64,000 bases of DNA. It comes from JAHEJE01 sp965216335 (GTDB lineage Bacteria; Pseudomonadota; Alphaproteobacteria; Rhizobiales; Aestuariivirgaceae). The stretch spans positions 3,038,001 to 3,102,000 of the forward strand of contig OZ244154.1 of the NCBI GenBank assembly GCA_965216335.1, read 5' to 3'. The notes beneath the pieces are model-generated. The model made no database searches and was not told the DNA's origin. It was given only the letters and a program-made list of their open reading frames with translations. Positions 43,501-52,311 of this stretch are shown here, piece by piece (positions within the stretch are counted from its first letter, which is position 1; each line of letters opens with the position of its first letter). The translations under genes were made by a program, and so were the position numbers.

Positions 43501-46472
43501 ATGACGGGCCGGTTGCCCGCCCGGATACCGCCAGTGTCGGCGAGGATTCAACGGTCGTCATACCGGTTCTCAACAACGACAGTGATGCCGACGCCAGCGA
43601 TGAGCTTGTGGTTACCAATGCGACGGTGATTGACGGACTTGGTTCTGCCGCTGTGAGTGCAAATGGACTGTCGGTGGTCTACGACCCGGGCGGTGCGTAC
43701 AATTCCCTGGCGGTCGAGGAAACGGCAACGGTCAAGATCAGATACACCATCTCTGACGGCAACGGCGGGACCGATACAGCAGTTGCCACCGTAACGGTGA
43801 ACGGCAGCAACGATGCGCCGACCGCACTGGCTGATGCGGCCGGTACCGGGGAGACCCGTGCCACGACCATCGACGTGCTGGCCAACGACAGCGATCCCGA
43901 TACCAGCGATGTCCTGACGGTGATCAATGCCGTGATCATCAGCGGGCTTGGCACCGCTGGCGTCTCTGCGGACGGATTGGCGGTCGAGTATGACCCGGGA
44001 ACGGCCTACAACGACCTGGCCGCCGGCGAGACGGCGCTGGTCAAGATCAGATACACGATTTCAGACGGCAATGGCGGCACGGACACAGCGATTGCAACCG
44101 TCACGGTCCGCGGAACCAATGACGGGCCGGTTGCCCGCCCGGACACCGCCAGTGTCGGCGAGGATTCAACGGTCGTCATACCGGTTCTCAACAACGACAG
44201 CGATGCCGACGCCAGCGATGAGCTTGTGGTTACCAATGCGACGGTGATTGACGGACTTGGTTCTGCCGCTGTGAGTGCAGACGGACTGTCGGTGGTTTAC
44301 GACCCGGGCAGTGCGTACAATTCCCTGGCGGTCGAGGAAACGGCAACGGTCAAGATCAGATACACCATCTCTGACGGCAACGGCGGGACCGATACAGCAG
44401 TTGCCACCGTAACGGTGAACGGCAGCAACGATGCGCCGACCGCACTGGCTGACGCCGCCGGCACCGACGAGGACAACAGCGTGAACATCGCAGTCCTTGC
44501 CAATGACACAGATCCTGACACGTCAGACAAGTTGGCGGTTACGGATGCGTCCGTGACCAGCGGACTGGGCACTGCAACGACATCCGCTGACGGATTGTCG
44601 GTCGTTTACGATCCCGGCAGCGCATACAATCATCTGGCAGTTGGTGAGACCGCGATCGTCAAGATCAACTACACCATTGCCGACGGCAACGGCGGAACGG
44701 ACGCTGCAGTGATTACTGTGACTGTCCACGGTGTTAACGACAAGCCGACGGCGAACGATGATCTCGGCGAGACGGACGAGGAAACCTCTGTCGTTATTGA
44801 TTTGGTTGGCAATGACACCGATCCTGACTCAAATGATGTGCTGAAGGTCGTAGCCGTCAGCGTGCCCGCCGGTATGGGGTCGGTTTCGATTGGCGAAGAT
44901 CAACAGTCCGTGGTGTTCGATCCAGCAGGTGATTTCGAGTTCCTGCCTGAAGGCGAGACGACCACGGTCGACATCTCCTACACGGTGTCGGACGGGAATG
45001 GCGGCACTGACACGGCGACAGCCACCGTCACCGTAACCGGCGTCAACGATGCAGCGATCATCACCGGACAAAAGACAGGCGAGGTCACCGAACGTGATGA
45101 GGTCGATACCGCCGAAGGAACTCTCTTCGTAAACGATGTTGATCAAGGCGAATCAGAGTTCCTGGCGTCGACGCAGACCGGCATCTACGGGACCCTGGCG
45201 CTGACCGCAGCCGGGTTGTGGGTGTATACACTCGACAACACCGATGAGGACACGATAGCTCTCAGCTTCGAGGACTCTGAGACGGACATTTTCACCATAT
45301 CGTCGCTGGACGGCACGACCGATCAGATCGTGATAACCGTAAAGGGCGCTGGATTCGATTTCGAATACAACGATTTCGGCGGTAACAGCGGTAGTTCCGA
45401 GTTCAAGTCGATCGATAGCGGAACCATCGAAACCTCACAGATCAACCTGATCATCACACCGATGCCGCTTCTGATCGACGGTGTGCCCAACAAGGTCAAT
45501 GCAACCCAAACCGACCTGGGTATCGGTACGGGTCAGACGATTTCCGCCGAAGAGGGCATCCGCATGGAGATCGTCGCCGGCGTGAATGATGCCGACCAGA
45601 ACGACATCGACATGGTCAGTTTCGACACCCACATTGCGGTTCAGGTTTTCAAGGCCGGCCTGGTTCAGGTTCAAGGGGACAGCAGTCAGACGGCCACGGT
45701 TCAACTGCGGCTCGTCAATGCGGATGAAGACAGCGATTTCGATACTCAGGCCGACGCGGGAGACATCGTTGTGCCGATTACCGCTGGCGATGTCACCATC
45801 ACCAAGGCGTTCGGCAATTCGGTTGTCGCCGAGACCTTCACTCTTGGCGATACGGTGATCATTGCCGGACTGCAGCAGGGCGACATTCTCACCGTGGACT
45901 CGTCACTGGTCTTTAACCGGGTTGAAATCGAAAACGGCAGTGATGAAATTCATCCCGTCACAGGTCTGCCCTTCGGCGGCAACGACTTTGAAGTCGGTGT
46001 GCTCGGCTTCAACATGCCGGATGAATTGCTGCTTGTCGGCGATGCCAACGACAACACGCTGACCGGCCAAGCAACGAACGACACGCTCGACGGACGTGGC
46101 GGCAAGGACATGCTGATCGGCGGCGACGGCGTCGATGTGTTCGTGCTCGGTCAGGACCTGTCCACCGGAAGCCTGGCCGATATTCTGGTCGACTATCAGG
46201 AAGGCGTCGATGTCGTTGATGTCACGGAACTGTTCGATCTGGCTCCCGGCGATTTTACAGAAGCCGGTATTCAGGAGTTCGTCCGCTATATCTCTTCGGC
46301 CGACAACGATGCCGATGACCCGGCTGGCGCGGTCGGAGATGTTTTCATCGATGCCGACGGTGCGGCGAACGGTGAGAACTTTGTGCTGGCAGCCCACATC
46401 GATACGGCACCGACATCCGTCATTTTCCGAGCGGACGACGGCAACGTTCTGGATTACGTTACCGTCGTCTGA
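40590..46472 (+). CDS. Giant FecR-domain, cadherin-like repeat, RTX-type surface protein
   Basis: A 1960-aa acidic protein, probably a type I-secreted adhesin. There is no N-terminal Sec signal. Residues about 105-240 look like a FecR-type domain (GDVVSAGDGATVGITFLDKT; VAVMAIRGTTPF). After a linker come one degenerate and ten regular 103-residue cadherin-like repeats (455-1484) with conserved VLANDxDPD and ISDGNGGTD calcium-binding segments, then a VCBS-like repeat (about 1485-1600). Near 1815 a short glycine-rich RTX stretch (NDTLDGRGGKDMLIGG) leads into a C-terminal type I secretion domain of the VC_A0849 subclass (DILVDYQEGVDVVDVTELF). No T1SS exporter genes lie nearby. The gene is convergent with a CHASE2 cyclase. 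Confidence 0.88.
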   Translation: MKNINLEQGGSEFLAVSDAGTVTIADSALLLNAEYARDGSDLKLTGPDGTEFVVSGYFNLASPPTLISSDGQALSGETIALLAGPQAPAQYAQVTGGQFGEPIGQVETLSGTASAQRPSGLTVELEVGAPVFKGDVVSAGDGATVGITFLDKTVFTISDGATMVLNEMVYNPEGSSNSMLFNLIGGTAAFVAGAVAKSGEMKVETPVAVMAIRGTTPFATCQGGPEGCVFGGEEGEYVLLHKIAGKILATIGDPSVVVQLQGVNADPVVSSPNADLQAVMQKVFGALRETVSILEQRAESGEALINGPGTGSPQFAAEGFIESIAGFFKSSFTRLLNEAQIAPEDTEVTGQIEQLDPQPILSDSTTEDESVVIEVINEQDVLNLGQNSVIIGAIVTSGQGSAQVGADGKSVIYDPGSAYDDLSKGDSAAVQISILVDQGNGQTANETISVTVLGVNDDPTANDDQAAVGENSIVDIKVLANDTDPDANDSLNVASANVTAGMGVATVAPGSKSILYDPGSAYEHLAAGDTANVEITYTISDGNGGTDSAKAFVTVKGVNDDPVANADQAQVAEGGSVVVDVLANDTDVDATDQLSVVSASVPAGQGSAGVSADGLSVVYDPGSNFEGLGVGDTATVVVTYGIADGNGGTSTSTVRITVEGTNDGPAARADQAGTGENSAVRIHALANDTDPDGSDALVITGAAISDGLGNVRVATDGQSLVYDPGNAYDSLAVGETAMVKISYDISDGNGGTDSATAVVTVSGVNDEPNARNDSATTDEDSTVRIGVLANDSDPDGSDVLTVSAASISSGLGSVKVSADGNSVVYDPGTDYNFLALGETATVKIKYTVSDGNGGTDVATVSVAVTGGNDAPTALADAASTGETRATTIDVLANDSDPDTSDVLTVTNAVIISGLGTAGVSADGLAVEYDPGTAYNDLAAGETALVKIRYTISDGNGGTDTAIATVTVRGTNDGPVARPDTASVGEDSTVVIPVLNNDSDADASDELVVTNATVIDGLGSAAVSANGLSVVYDPGGAYNSLAVEETATVKIRYTISDGNGGTDTAVATVTVNGSNDAPTALADAAGTGETRATTIDVLANDSDPDTSDVLTVINAVIISGLGTAGVSADGLAVEYDPGTAYNDLAAGETALVKIRYTISDGNGGTDTAIATVTVRGTNDGPVARPDTASVGEDSTVVIPVLNNDSDADASDELVVTNATVIDGLGSAAVSADGLSVVYDPGSAYNSLAVEETATVKIRYTISDGNGGTDTAVATVTVNGSNDAPTALADAAGTDEDNSVNIAVLANDTDPDTSDKLAVTDASVTSGLGTATTSADGLSVVYDPGSAYNHLAVGETAIVKINYTIADGNGGTDAAVITVTVHGVNDKPTANDDLGETDEETSVVIDLVGNDTDPDSNDVLKVVAVSVPAGMGSVSIGEDQQSVVFDPAGDFEFLPEGETTTVDISYTVSDGNGGTDTATATVTVTGVNDAAIITGQKTGEVTERDEVDTAEGTLFVNDVDQGESEFLASTQTGIYGTLALTAAGLWVYTLDNTDEDTIALSFEDSETDIFTISSLDGTTDQIVITVKGAGFDFEYNDFGGNSGSSEFKSIDSGTIETSQINLIITPMPLLIDGVPNKVNATQTDLGIGTGQTISAEEGIRMEIVAGVNDADQNDIDMVSFDTHIAVQVFKAGLVQVQGDSSQTATVQLRLVNADEDSDFDTQADAGDIVVPITAGDVTITKAFGNSVVAETFTLGDTVIIAGLQQGDILTVDSSLVFNRVEIENGSDEIHPVTGLPFGGNDFEVGVLGFNMPDELLLVGDANDNTLTGQATNDTLDGRGGKDMLIGGDGVDVFVLGQDLSTGSLADILVDYQEGVDVVDVTELFDLAPGDFTEAGIQEFVRYISSADNDADDPAGAVGDVFIDADGAANGENFVLAAHIDTAPTSVIFRADDGNVLDYVTVV
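41952..45041 (+). repeat. Ten tandem 309-bp (103-residue) coding repeats
   Basis: The stretch is exactly 3090 bp and divides into ten in-frame units of 309 bp. Each begins with xNDxPxA and ends with ISDGNGGTD plus a VTVxG strand. Every unit keeps the same length, which suggests that expansion is by unequal recombination between whole domains. The units at both ends are the most divergent and the central ones the most alike. Confidence 0.92.
43191..44426 (+). repeat. Nearly identical 618-bp tandem duplication (two repeat units each)
   Basis: Bases 43191-43808 and 43809-44426 are two copies of a 618-bp block. By direct reading they differ at eight positions, giving four amino-acid changes. The block covers two 103-residue domains, so a pair of domains was duplicated as one event, recently compared with the rest of the array. 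Such a block can expand or contract by recombination and may be collapsed by short-read assembly. Confidence 0.93.
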
Positions 46473-46553
46473 TCACATCATACGCTGACGGCAAGCCGTT
46501 TTCATATCGGTGCGATACAACAGTCAGAAAATGTAACCCTGATACCGTGGGTG

Positions 46554-48785
46554 TTACTTCTGATCCGCAACATAGACACCGTCCCAGTCTTTGGGCGGCG
46601 CCGTTGCCTGAAACTGTCTGATGCGATCGCGGTAAAGGTCATACAGCCCGGTCAGGTCAATGCCGGGTGGCAGATCTTGCTCCGCAGCGGCCAGGGTGCG
46701 CCCAGCCTCGGCCCAGTCCATGGTGCGATAGCTGGCAAGCGCGGCGTGGTGCTGTTCTGAAAACCGTTTAAAGCTCCCTGCCTGGGCCAAGTCCGGACCG
46801 CCAAGCAATGCATAGATCCGCTGTGGGATTTGTTTGCCGACCACGCGGATCATGTCCACCTCGACAAACGCAAAATCGGGCGCGAGCCTGGCCGTGTCCT
46901 CACCGGTGAGGATCGAAAGCCGATACTGTTTGGTCAGCCCCTCGATGCGTGATGCAAGGTTGACCGGGTCACCGAGTGCCGAATAGTTGAAACGCCGCGT
47001 CGACCCCAGATTGCCAACCAGGCAGGTACCGGTGTTGATCCCGATGCCGGCCCTCAGAGGAATGAAATTGCGACCCGCCTCTTTGGCCTCCTGCTCGAGG
47101 GCAATGTTGAGCTCCTGCAGCGCCTCCACCATGCCCAGCGCTGCCAGACAAGCGTTGCCGGCATGGGCCTCATCATCTACCGGTGCATTCCAGAAAGCCA
47201 TGATGGCGTCGCCCATGTACTTATCGATTGTGCCCTTGTGCTGCATGATGATGTCGGAAAGCGGCGTCAGGAACCGGTTCATCAGCCGGGTGAGGCCCTG
47301 CGGGTCGTCGGCAAACGTTTCCGAGATGGCAGTAAACTGACGAACGTCGGAGAACATCAGGGTCAGTCTGCGGGTCTCGCCGCCGAGTACCAGCATGTCG
47401 GGGTTTTGTGTCAGTTGCTGCACCAGGGCCGGCGAAAGATACTGTCCGAAAGCACCTCTGATCGAGTTGCGCTGCAATTCCTCTCGGAAGTAGTTGATGA
47501 AGGTCAGGACGAAGAAGATGGCAAAGCTGGATCCCAATGGAAGGACCACGTCGATCAGTATGCGCTGCTGGTCGAACAAGTACCACGAACCGGCAACCAG
47601 CACTGCAGCGGCGATCGCACCAGTCACAACAACCGGCAATGCCCCGAGCATGGGCACAAGAAGGATGATTGCCAGGCCGACAAACAGGATCAGCAGCACC
47701 TCAACACCGACAGCATAGTGAGGCCGCACGAGAATGGTCTTGCTGAGAATGGACTCGATGAGTTGCGCATGGATTTCAACGCCGGGAACCGTGCTTTGCA
47801 GAGGCGTGGCCTTGAGGTCGTGCAGGCCGATGGCCGATGTTCCGACAAGGACAAGCTTGTTCTGCATAAAGCCTTCGGGAACTTCGCCCGCCAAAAGCTT
47901 TCTGACCGGTATGAACCGTTTGGGATCGGACGGCGCGAAGTGAAGCCATATTTGTCCGTTGCGGTCCGTTGGCACCTGATTTCCGGCCAGTACGATGTCG
48001 GTCACTCCGGCGTCGTCGCGCTTTAGCAGCAGTGTCGTTTGGCCCGTCGCCAGGCGAAGCATCTCGATTGACAGCGATGGAAACATCTTGCCCTGGGCCA
48101 GCATGACAGCAGGCAAACGCCGAACGATACCGTCGAAGGCCGGGTGAATGGTCACCAGGCCGTGCCCCTTGGCGGCATCCTCGAGAACCGGAATGTTCTC
48201 GATCAATCCGGGAAACTGCACCAGAAACGGCTTGGGATCACCGCCGACAAGGGCAAACGCCGCCTCACCGGGATATTTTCGCAGCTTCACGCTCGTTACC
48301 TGATTGTGCCCAGACTGCCCAAGCACGACGCGCGCATTGGAGATCGCCTTGGCGAACACCTCGTCGTTGCTCAGCAGGGCGTCCAACCGGCGCCTGGTAT
48401 CGATGTCGATGCCCGGCCAGTGTTGCGCCAGTCTGTCGGGCGACAACCGGTCGTACTCGGGAAACAGGATGTCGAAACCGGTAACAATGCCTCCGTGACG
48501 CTGTACGGCGCGTACGATGTCTGCCAGCCGCGTGCGCGGCCAGGGCCACTGCCCGTAGTCCTCGAGGCTGGTTTCGTCGATATCGACGATCACCACGGCT
48601 CGCAGACTGTCTTCACGGGGTTTGACAACCTGATAGATGTCAAAGGTCTTGAGGCGCAGCAACTCCACCGGCAACGGGTCCCAGGCTCGCAATGCAACGA
48701 AAGTTGCCAGCATGATGAAGCCGATGGCCCTACCGGTGCCCATGTTGACCATCCGCGAGAAAATCCTTCTTACGGTGCTCAGCAT
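46554..48785 (-). CDS. CHASE2-domain adenylate/guanylate cyclase
   Basis: Membrane-bound class III nucleotide cyclase (743 aa). Order: an N-terminal membrane segment (about 18-38), a large extracytoplasmic CHASE2 sensor domain (about 40-340, with VDIDETSLEDYGQWPWPR), three hydrophobic segments (about 350-435), then the catalytic domain (about 470-660). Metal-binding aspartates lie in LMFSDVRQFT and MGDAIMAFW, and NYSALGDPVNLASRIEGL is the nucleotide-binding region. ATP or GTP specificity cannot be fixed from reading. CHASE2 cyclases often neighbour FecR-domain proteins, as here. It is convergent with the adhesin. Confidence 0.93.
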   Translation of the reverse strand: MLSTVRRIFSRMVNMGTGRAIGFIMLATFVALRAWDPLPVELLRLKTFDIYQVVKPREDSLRAVVIVDIDETSLEDYGQWPWPRTRLADIVRAVQRHGGIVTGFDILFPEYDRLSPDRLAQHWPGIDIDTRRRLDALLSNDEVFAKAISNARVVLGQSGHNQVTSVKLRKYPGEAAFALVGGDPKPFLVQFPGLIENIPVLEDAAKGHGLVTIHPAFDGIVRRLPAVMLAQGKMFPSLSIEMLRLATGQTTLLLKRDDAGVTDIVLAGNQVPTDRNGQIWLHFAPSDPKRFIPVRKLLAGEVPEGFMQNKLVLVGTSAIGLHDLKATPLQSTVPGVEIHAQLIESILSKTILVRPHYAVGVEVLLILFVGLAIILLVPMLGALPVVVTGAIAAAVLVAGSWYLFDQQRILIDVVLPLGSSFAIFFVLTFINYFREELQRNSIRGAFGQYLSPALVQQLTQNPDMLVLGGETRRLTLMFSDVRQFTAISETFADDPQGLTRLMNRFLTPLSDIIMQHKGTIDKYMGDAIMAFWNAPVDDEAHAGNACLAALGMVEALQELNIALEQEAKEAGRNFIPLRAGIGINTGTCLVGNLGSTRRFNYSALGDPVNLASRIEGLTKQYRLSILTGEDTARLAPDFAFVEVDMIRVVGKQIPQRIYALLGGPDLAQAGSFKRFSEQHHAALASYRTMDWAEAGRTLAAAEQDLPPGIDLTGLYDLYRDRIRQFQATAPPKDWDGVYVADQK

Positions 48786-48888
48786 GGAGGTCTGTCCGGC
48801 GGTTGCTCAATCAAGGTGTCATTCAGCTCCTGTCAGCGGCATTATAGGAACCGGCTGCCGATTGACCAGACATCTGCCGTGCGGCCGT

Positions 48889-49647
48889 TCACAGGATTTG
48901 ACTGAGGAATTCCTTGGTTCGCGGGTCCTTGGCGCTGTCAAAGAAAGTGGCGGGCGGTCCGTGTTCCACGATGACGCCGCGGTCCGTGAAGTAGATGTGA
49001 TCGGCCACTTCGCGGGCAAAGCCCATTTCATGGGTGACAAGAATGCAGGTCATGCCATCGGCGGCCAATTCCTTGATGGTGACCAGCACTTCTTTGACGG
49101 TTTCAGGATCGAGGGCTGCGGTGACTTCGTCGAACAACATGACATCCGGTTGCATGGCGAGTGAGCGCGCGATGGCGACACGCTGCTGCTGCCCGCCGGA
49201 TAGCTCACCGGGGTAGTTGTCTTCCTTGCCCTCCAGGCGAACCTTCTTGATCAGGGCACGGGCACGGTTTTCAACCTCGGATTTGTCCTGCTTCAGCACC
49301 AGCAGCGGCGCCATCATGATGTTCTCAAGCGCGGTCTTGTGCGGAAACAGGTTGTATTGCTGAAAGACCATGCCGACCTTCTGGCGCAGTGCCAGCTTGT
49401 TGAGGTTGGGGTCATGCACTTCCTGTCCCTCGACGGTGATCGAGCCGGACTGGATGTCGTTGAGAGCGTTGATGCAACGGATCAGGGTCGACTTGCCGGA
49501 GCCGGACGGACCGATTACGCAAATCACCTCACCCTTCATGACGTCCAGAGAAACACCCTTGAGAACCTCCAGGTCGCCAAACGCCTTGTGCACGTCTTTG
49601 ATGGAAATGATCGGTTGATCGGGTGTCCATTTGGTCTGCTCAGACAT
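48889..49647 (-). CDS. Polar amino-acid ABC transporter ATP-binding protein
   Basis: ABC ATPase (252 aa) of the polar amino-acid uptake family (GlnQ/AapP-like). Walker A GPSGSGKST, signature LSGGQQQRVAIARSL, Walker B VMLFDEVTAALDP and switch His in LVTHEMGFA are intact. The start is the ATG at 49647 (MSEQTKW); the open frame to 49692 runs into the permease gene. It is last of a minus-strand operon: aminotransferase, binding protein, two permeases, ATPase. It should energise import of an acidic or polar amino acid or a related zwitterion. Confidence 0.93.
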   Translation of the reverse strand: MSEQTKWTPDQPIISIKDVHKAFGDLEVLKGVSLDVMKGEVICVIGPSGSGKSTLIRCINALNDIQSGSITVEGQEVHDPNLNKLALRQKVGMVFQQYNLFPHKTALENIMMAPLLVLKQDKSEVENRARALIKKVRLEGKEDNYPGELSGGQQQRVAIARSLAMQPDVMLFDEVTAALDPETVKEVLVTIKELAADGMTCILVTHEMGFAREVADHIYFTDRGVIVEHGPPATFFDSAKDPRTKEFLSQIL

Positions 49648-49663
49648 GGCGGTTCCTGACCGG

Positions 49664-50554
49664 TTAGAGTTTAACGGCGAACTTGCGTTCAAGTGCGATG
49701 GTCATGCGGGCGATCGGGTAGCAATAGGCAAAGAAGATCACCAGGGCGAAACCGAAAAACGGCATCAGCAGTTCAGGGTGATTGTTCTCGGCCTCCATCG
49801 CCTGCCGCGACAGGGTAACGATTTCCTCCACGCCAAGCAGCGAAACCAGGGGCGTTGCCATGGTGAGGATGGCATACCAGTTCATCCATGGCGGGATCAT
49901 GCGCTTGAAGCATTGCGGCAGGATGATGCGCCACAGGGTCTGCTGGCGCGAATAGGCAAGCGATTCGGCGGCTTCCCACTGGCCGGTCGGCACCGATGCA
50001 ATGGCGCCGCGAACGATTTCGGAGATGTTGGCCATGATCGGCAGCGACAGGCCAAAAACCGCCTTCATCCAGTCCGGGATCGGGATGATCGTGCTGCCGA
50101 TCTTGATTTCGAACGGCAGGCTCAGCATGACGATGAACAGCAGCACCAGCCAGGGCGAATTGCGGAACAGCTGGGTGACAAACCAGGCGGCTTGCCGGAC
50201 CGGCTTGATGACGGAGACCTGCCACAAACCGAGCAGCACCCCGGCCAATGTGCCGACCGCCATCGTGGCAACCGAGATGATCAAGTTGAGGACGAAGCCC
50301 TTGGTGACAAGGAACGGCAGCCAGCGCCAGAGTGCATCGAAGGCCTTCGCTGTCGTGAACTTGTCCTGGGCAAGAGCGGCAACCGGCCACAACAGGGCAG
50401 CCAGGAACAGGGCCGGGACGACCCAGCCGGGGAGTTCGGCAAGCCAGCGCGAAAACTTCAGATCGTCGGGGCGATGGGTTGGAATTGCCACTGGGTGCAA
50501 CACCGCAAGATTGGTCTTGCCATGCAATCCGGTTATGTAGGGGCGGACCGTCAT
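49664..50554 (-). CDS. Amino-acid ABC transporter permease (second)
   Basis: Inner-membrane permease (296 aa) of the His/Glu/Gln/Arg family. About six membrane segments are visible and the EAA loop is seen as EAAESLAYSRQQTLWRIILPQ. An N-terminal extension of about 60 residues precedes the usual LLGLWQVS core. The ATG at 50554 overlaps the stop of the first permease as ATGA, indicating coupled translation and a heterodimeric channel. The frame is open to 50590 inside the first permease gene. Confidence 0.9.
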   Translation of the reverse strand: MTVRPYITGLHGKTNLAVLHPVAIPTHRPDDLKFSRWLAELPGWVVPALFLAALLWPVAALAQDKFTTAKAFDALWRWLPFLVTKGFVLNLIISVATMAVGTLAGVLLGLWQVSVIKPVRQAAWFVTQLFRNSPWLVLLFIVMLSLPFEIKIGSTIIPIPDWMKAVFGLSLPIMANISEIVRGAIASVPTGQWEAAESLAYSRQQTLWRIILPQCFKRMIPPWMNWYAILTMATPLVSLLGVEEIVTLSRQAMEAENNHPELLMPFFGFALVIFFAYCYPIARMTIALERKFAVKL

Positions 50555-51309
50555 GTGCCGTAGCCGGGGATGCGCATCGCCCGTTCCCATTTGTTCATGC
50601 CCATGACAAGGATGCCGACCAGCACGATGTAGGCAAAAAACAGGACGACCATGCAGGCGTTCTGTGCCGTTGAGTAGTCATTGTAGATCGACACCATCTG
50701 ATAGAGCAGCTCCGGCACCGCTATGGCCAGGGCTTGGGTCGTCGTCTTGACCAGATTGACGAGATTGTTGTTGAGGGCCGGTAGGCTGACCCGGAAGGCC
50801 AGCGGCAGCACGATGTATATGTAGGTTTGCAACCGGCTCAGGCCGAGCGCTTCGGCGGCTTCCTTGGTGGACTCGGGGACCGCTTCGATGCCGGCGCGAA
50901 AGATCTCAACGTTGAAAGCGCCGGCAAAGAATGACAGCGAGATGATCGCCCAGCCGACATTGGAGATGATGGGTTCCACGGTCCAGCCGTCTGCGGAGGT
51001 AACGGTCGGTGTAAACTGACCCAGGGCGAAATAGAAGAACAACAGCTGGATGAGGGGTGGGGTGTTGCGGAAGAACTGGATGTAACCCTGCACGAACAGA
51101 CGCAGAAGTTTCAGCGGCGAGCCTTGCAGCCAGGCACCGGCAACGCCGATGACCACGCTGAGGATGACACAAATCACCGACAGCTTGATGGTGACCCACA
51201 GCCCGGAGACAACCCGTGCCCATTGCGAGGGATCGTAAAAAAAGATGAAGTTCCACTTCGGGTATGTCTGTGCCAGCTCCCGAAAGAACTCCTGAAACGC
51301 TTCCAGCAT
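50551..51309 (-). CDS. Amino-acid ABC transporter permease (first)
   Basis: Inner-membrane permease (252 aa from ATG 51309; a GTG at 51321 would add four residues). Typical features are the IQFFRNTPPLIQLLFFYFAL region and the EAA loop EAAEALGLSRLQTYIYIVLP. It forms the channel with the neighbouring permease, whose start it overlaps. Its binding-protein partner is encoded 78 bp upstream. Family resemblance is to glutamate/glutamine-type transporters, which also include ectoine importers of the Ehu type. Confidence 0.92.
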   Translation of the reverse strand: MLEAFQEFFRELAQTYPKWNFIFFYDPSQWARVVSGLWVTIKLSVICVILSVVIGVAGAWLQGSPLKLLRLFVQGYIQFFRNTPPLIQLLFFYFALGQFTPTVTSADGWTVEPIISNVGWAIISLSFFAGAFNVEIFRAGIEAVPESTKEAAEALGLSRLQTYIYIVLPLAFRVSLPALNNNLVNLVKTTTQALAIAVPELLYQMVSIYNDYSTAQNACMVVLFFAYIVLVGILVMGMNKWERAMRIPGYGT

Positions 51310-51386
51310 GTGCCCAGCCACTCAACAACGTTGCCATGACGGCCCGGTACCACGCCGGGCCGCCATCAAAGGTTCTGAATGAAAGG

Positions 51387-52232
51387 CTACTCTTTGCCTT
51401 CAAGCCAATCGGCGTAGCGCTTCTTCTGGTTGATCAGGAACTGGGTCGGCTGGATGCCCCATTTCTTTTCCCATTCGATCAGCTTGCCCGAAGAAAGCCA
51501 TTGATACTGCAGGCCGGACATGAAGTTGCCGAACACGCAATCCTTTTCGGCAATCGGCACGGCCAGCGCCCAAGGATTGTCATCCTCGGAGTTGAGCGGC
51601 ATTTCGAAATCGCCGTAGCTGCCCGAAGACAGATCGGACATGATCGAGGAGTCATCGTAGACCCAGGCAACGCATTTCTTGTCGCGCAGCGCCTGCTTGG
51701 CCTCGGCATTGCCGGTAAAGGCAACCACGTTGGCGCCGTAGCGGTCGGCGACGATCTTGTTGTAGAAGGCGCCCTGCTTGCCGCACACTGGTTTGCCGCG
51801 CAGGTCTTCCCACTTTTTCAGGCCAATGGCCTTTGGTGCCATGACGTTGGTGCCGGAGGTGTAGTAGTTCGGGCCGACAATGCCGACAATCTTGCGGCGG
51901 TCCGGGCGGTCGGACATGGTAGCGATGAACATGTCCACCTTGCCCTGCTCAAGAAACTGCATGCGGTTGGACGACTGCACGGCGACCAGTTCAAGCTCGA
52001 CGCCCATCTTTTCGGCCATGTCTTTGGCCATGTCGACTTCCATGCCGACGATGTTGCCGGACGTGTCGCGGAATCCCCACGGCTTGTAGTCGGCCTTGAC
52101 GCCGACGATGACTTTGCCGCGTTCCATGACCTTCTTCCAGACATCGTTTTTGCACTGCGCCGCTTCGGCCGACAGTGATCCAGCCGCCATGGCAGCCGCG
52201 GCGACTCCGGTAACAAGCAGTTTCTTAAGCAT
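51387..52232 (-). CDS. Polar amino-acid ABC transporter substrate-binding protein
   Basis: Periplasmic binding protein (281 aa) with a Sec signal peptide (residues 1-24, cleavage after SAEA-A). The mature part is a two-lobed SBP family 3 domain: IVGVKADYKPWGFRDTSGNIVGMEVDMAKD marks lobe one (read in parts), and DMFIATMSDRPDRR the ligand-contact segment with an Arg that usually binds the carboxylate. GGAGG lies eight bases before the ATG at 52232; the open frame to 52295 includes this site. The gene follows the aminotransferase by 79 bp. Ligand is unknown: an amino acid, or an ectoine-like zwitterion judging from eutBC. Confidence 0.92.
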   Translation of the reverse strand: MLKKLLVTGVAAAAMAAGSLSAEAAQCKNDVWKKVMERGKVIVGVKADYKPWGFRDTSGNIVGMEVDMAKDMAEKMGVELELVAVQSSNRMQFLEQGKVDMFIATMSDRPDRRKIVGIVGPNYYTSGTNVMAPKAIGLKKWEDLRGKPVCGKQGAFYNKIVADRYGANVVAFTGNAEAKQALRDKKCVAWVYDDSSIMSDLSSGSYGDFEMPLNSEDDNPWALAVPIAEKDCVFGNFMSGLQYQWLSSGKLIEWEKKWGIQPTQFLINQKKRYADWLEGKE

Positions 52233-52311
52233 TGTTTGTCCTCCCTTGCTCATCGTGAAGCCGGGAGTGTAGGCCGTTCTGTGACTGGAATTCAAGGCAG
52301 TCCGGGCGGCC

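Noticed and set aside
41952..45041. Possible CRISPR-like or satellite repeat array
   Set aside because: The repeat period is 309 bp, in frame and protein-coding, with no spacers and no cas genes. These are tandem adhesin domains.
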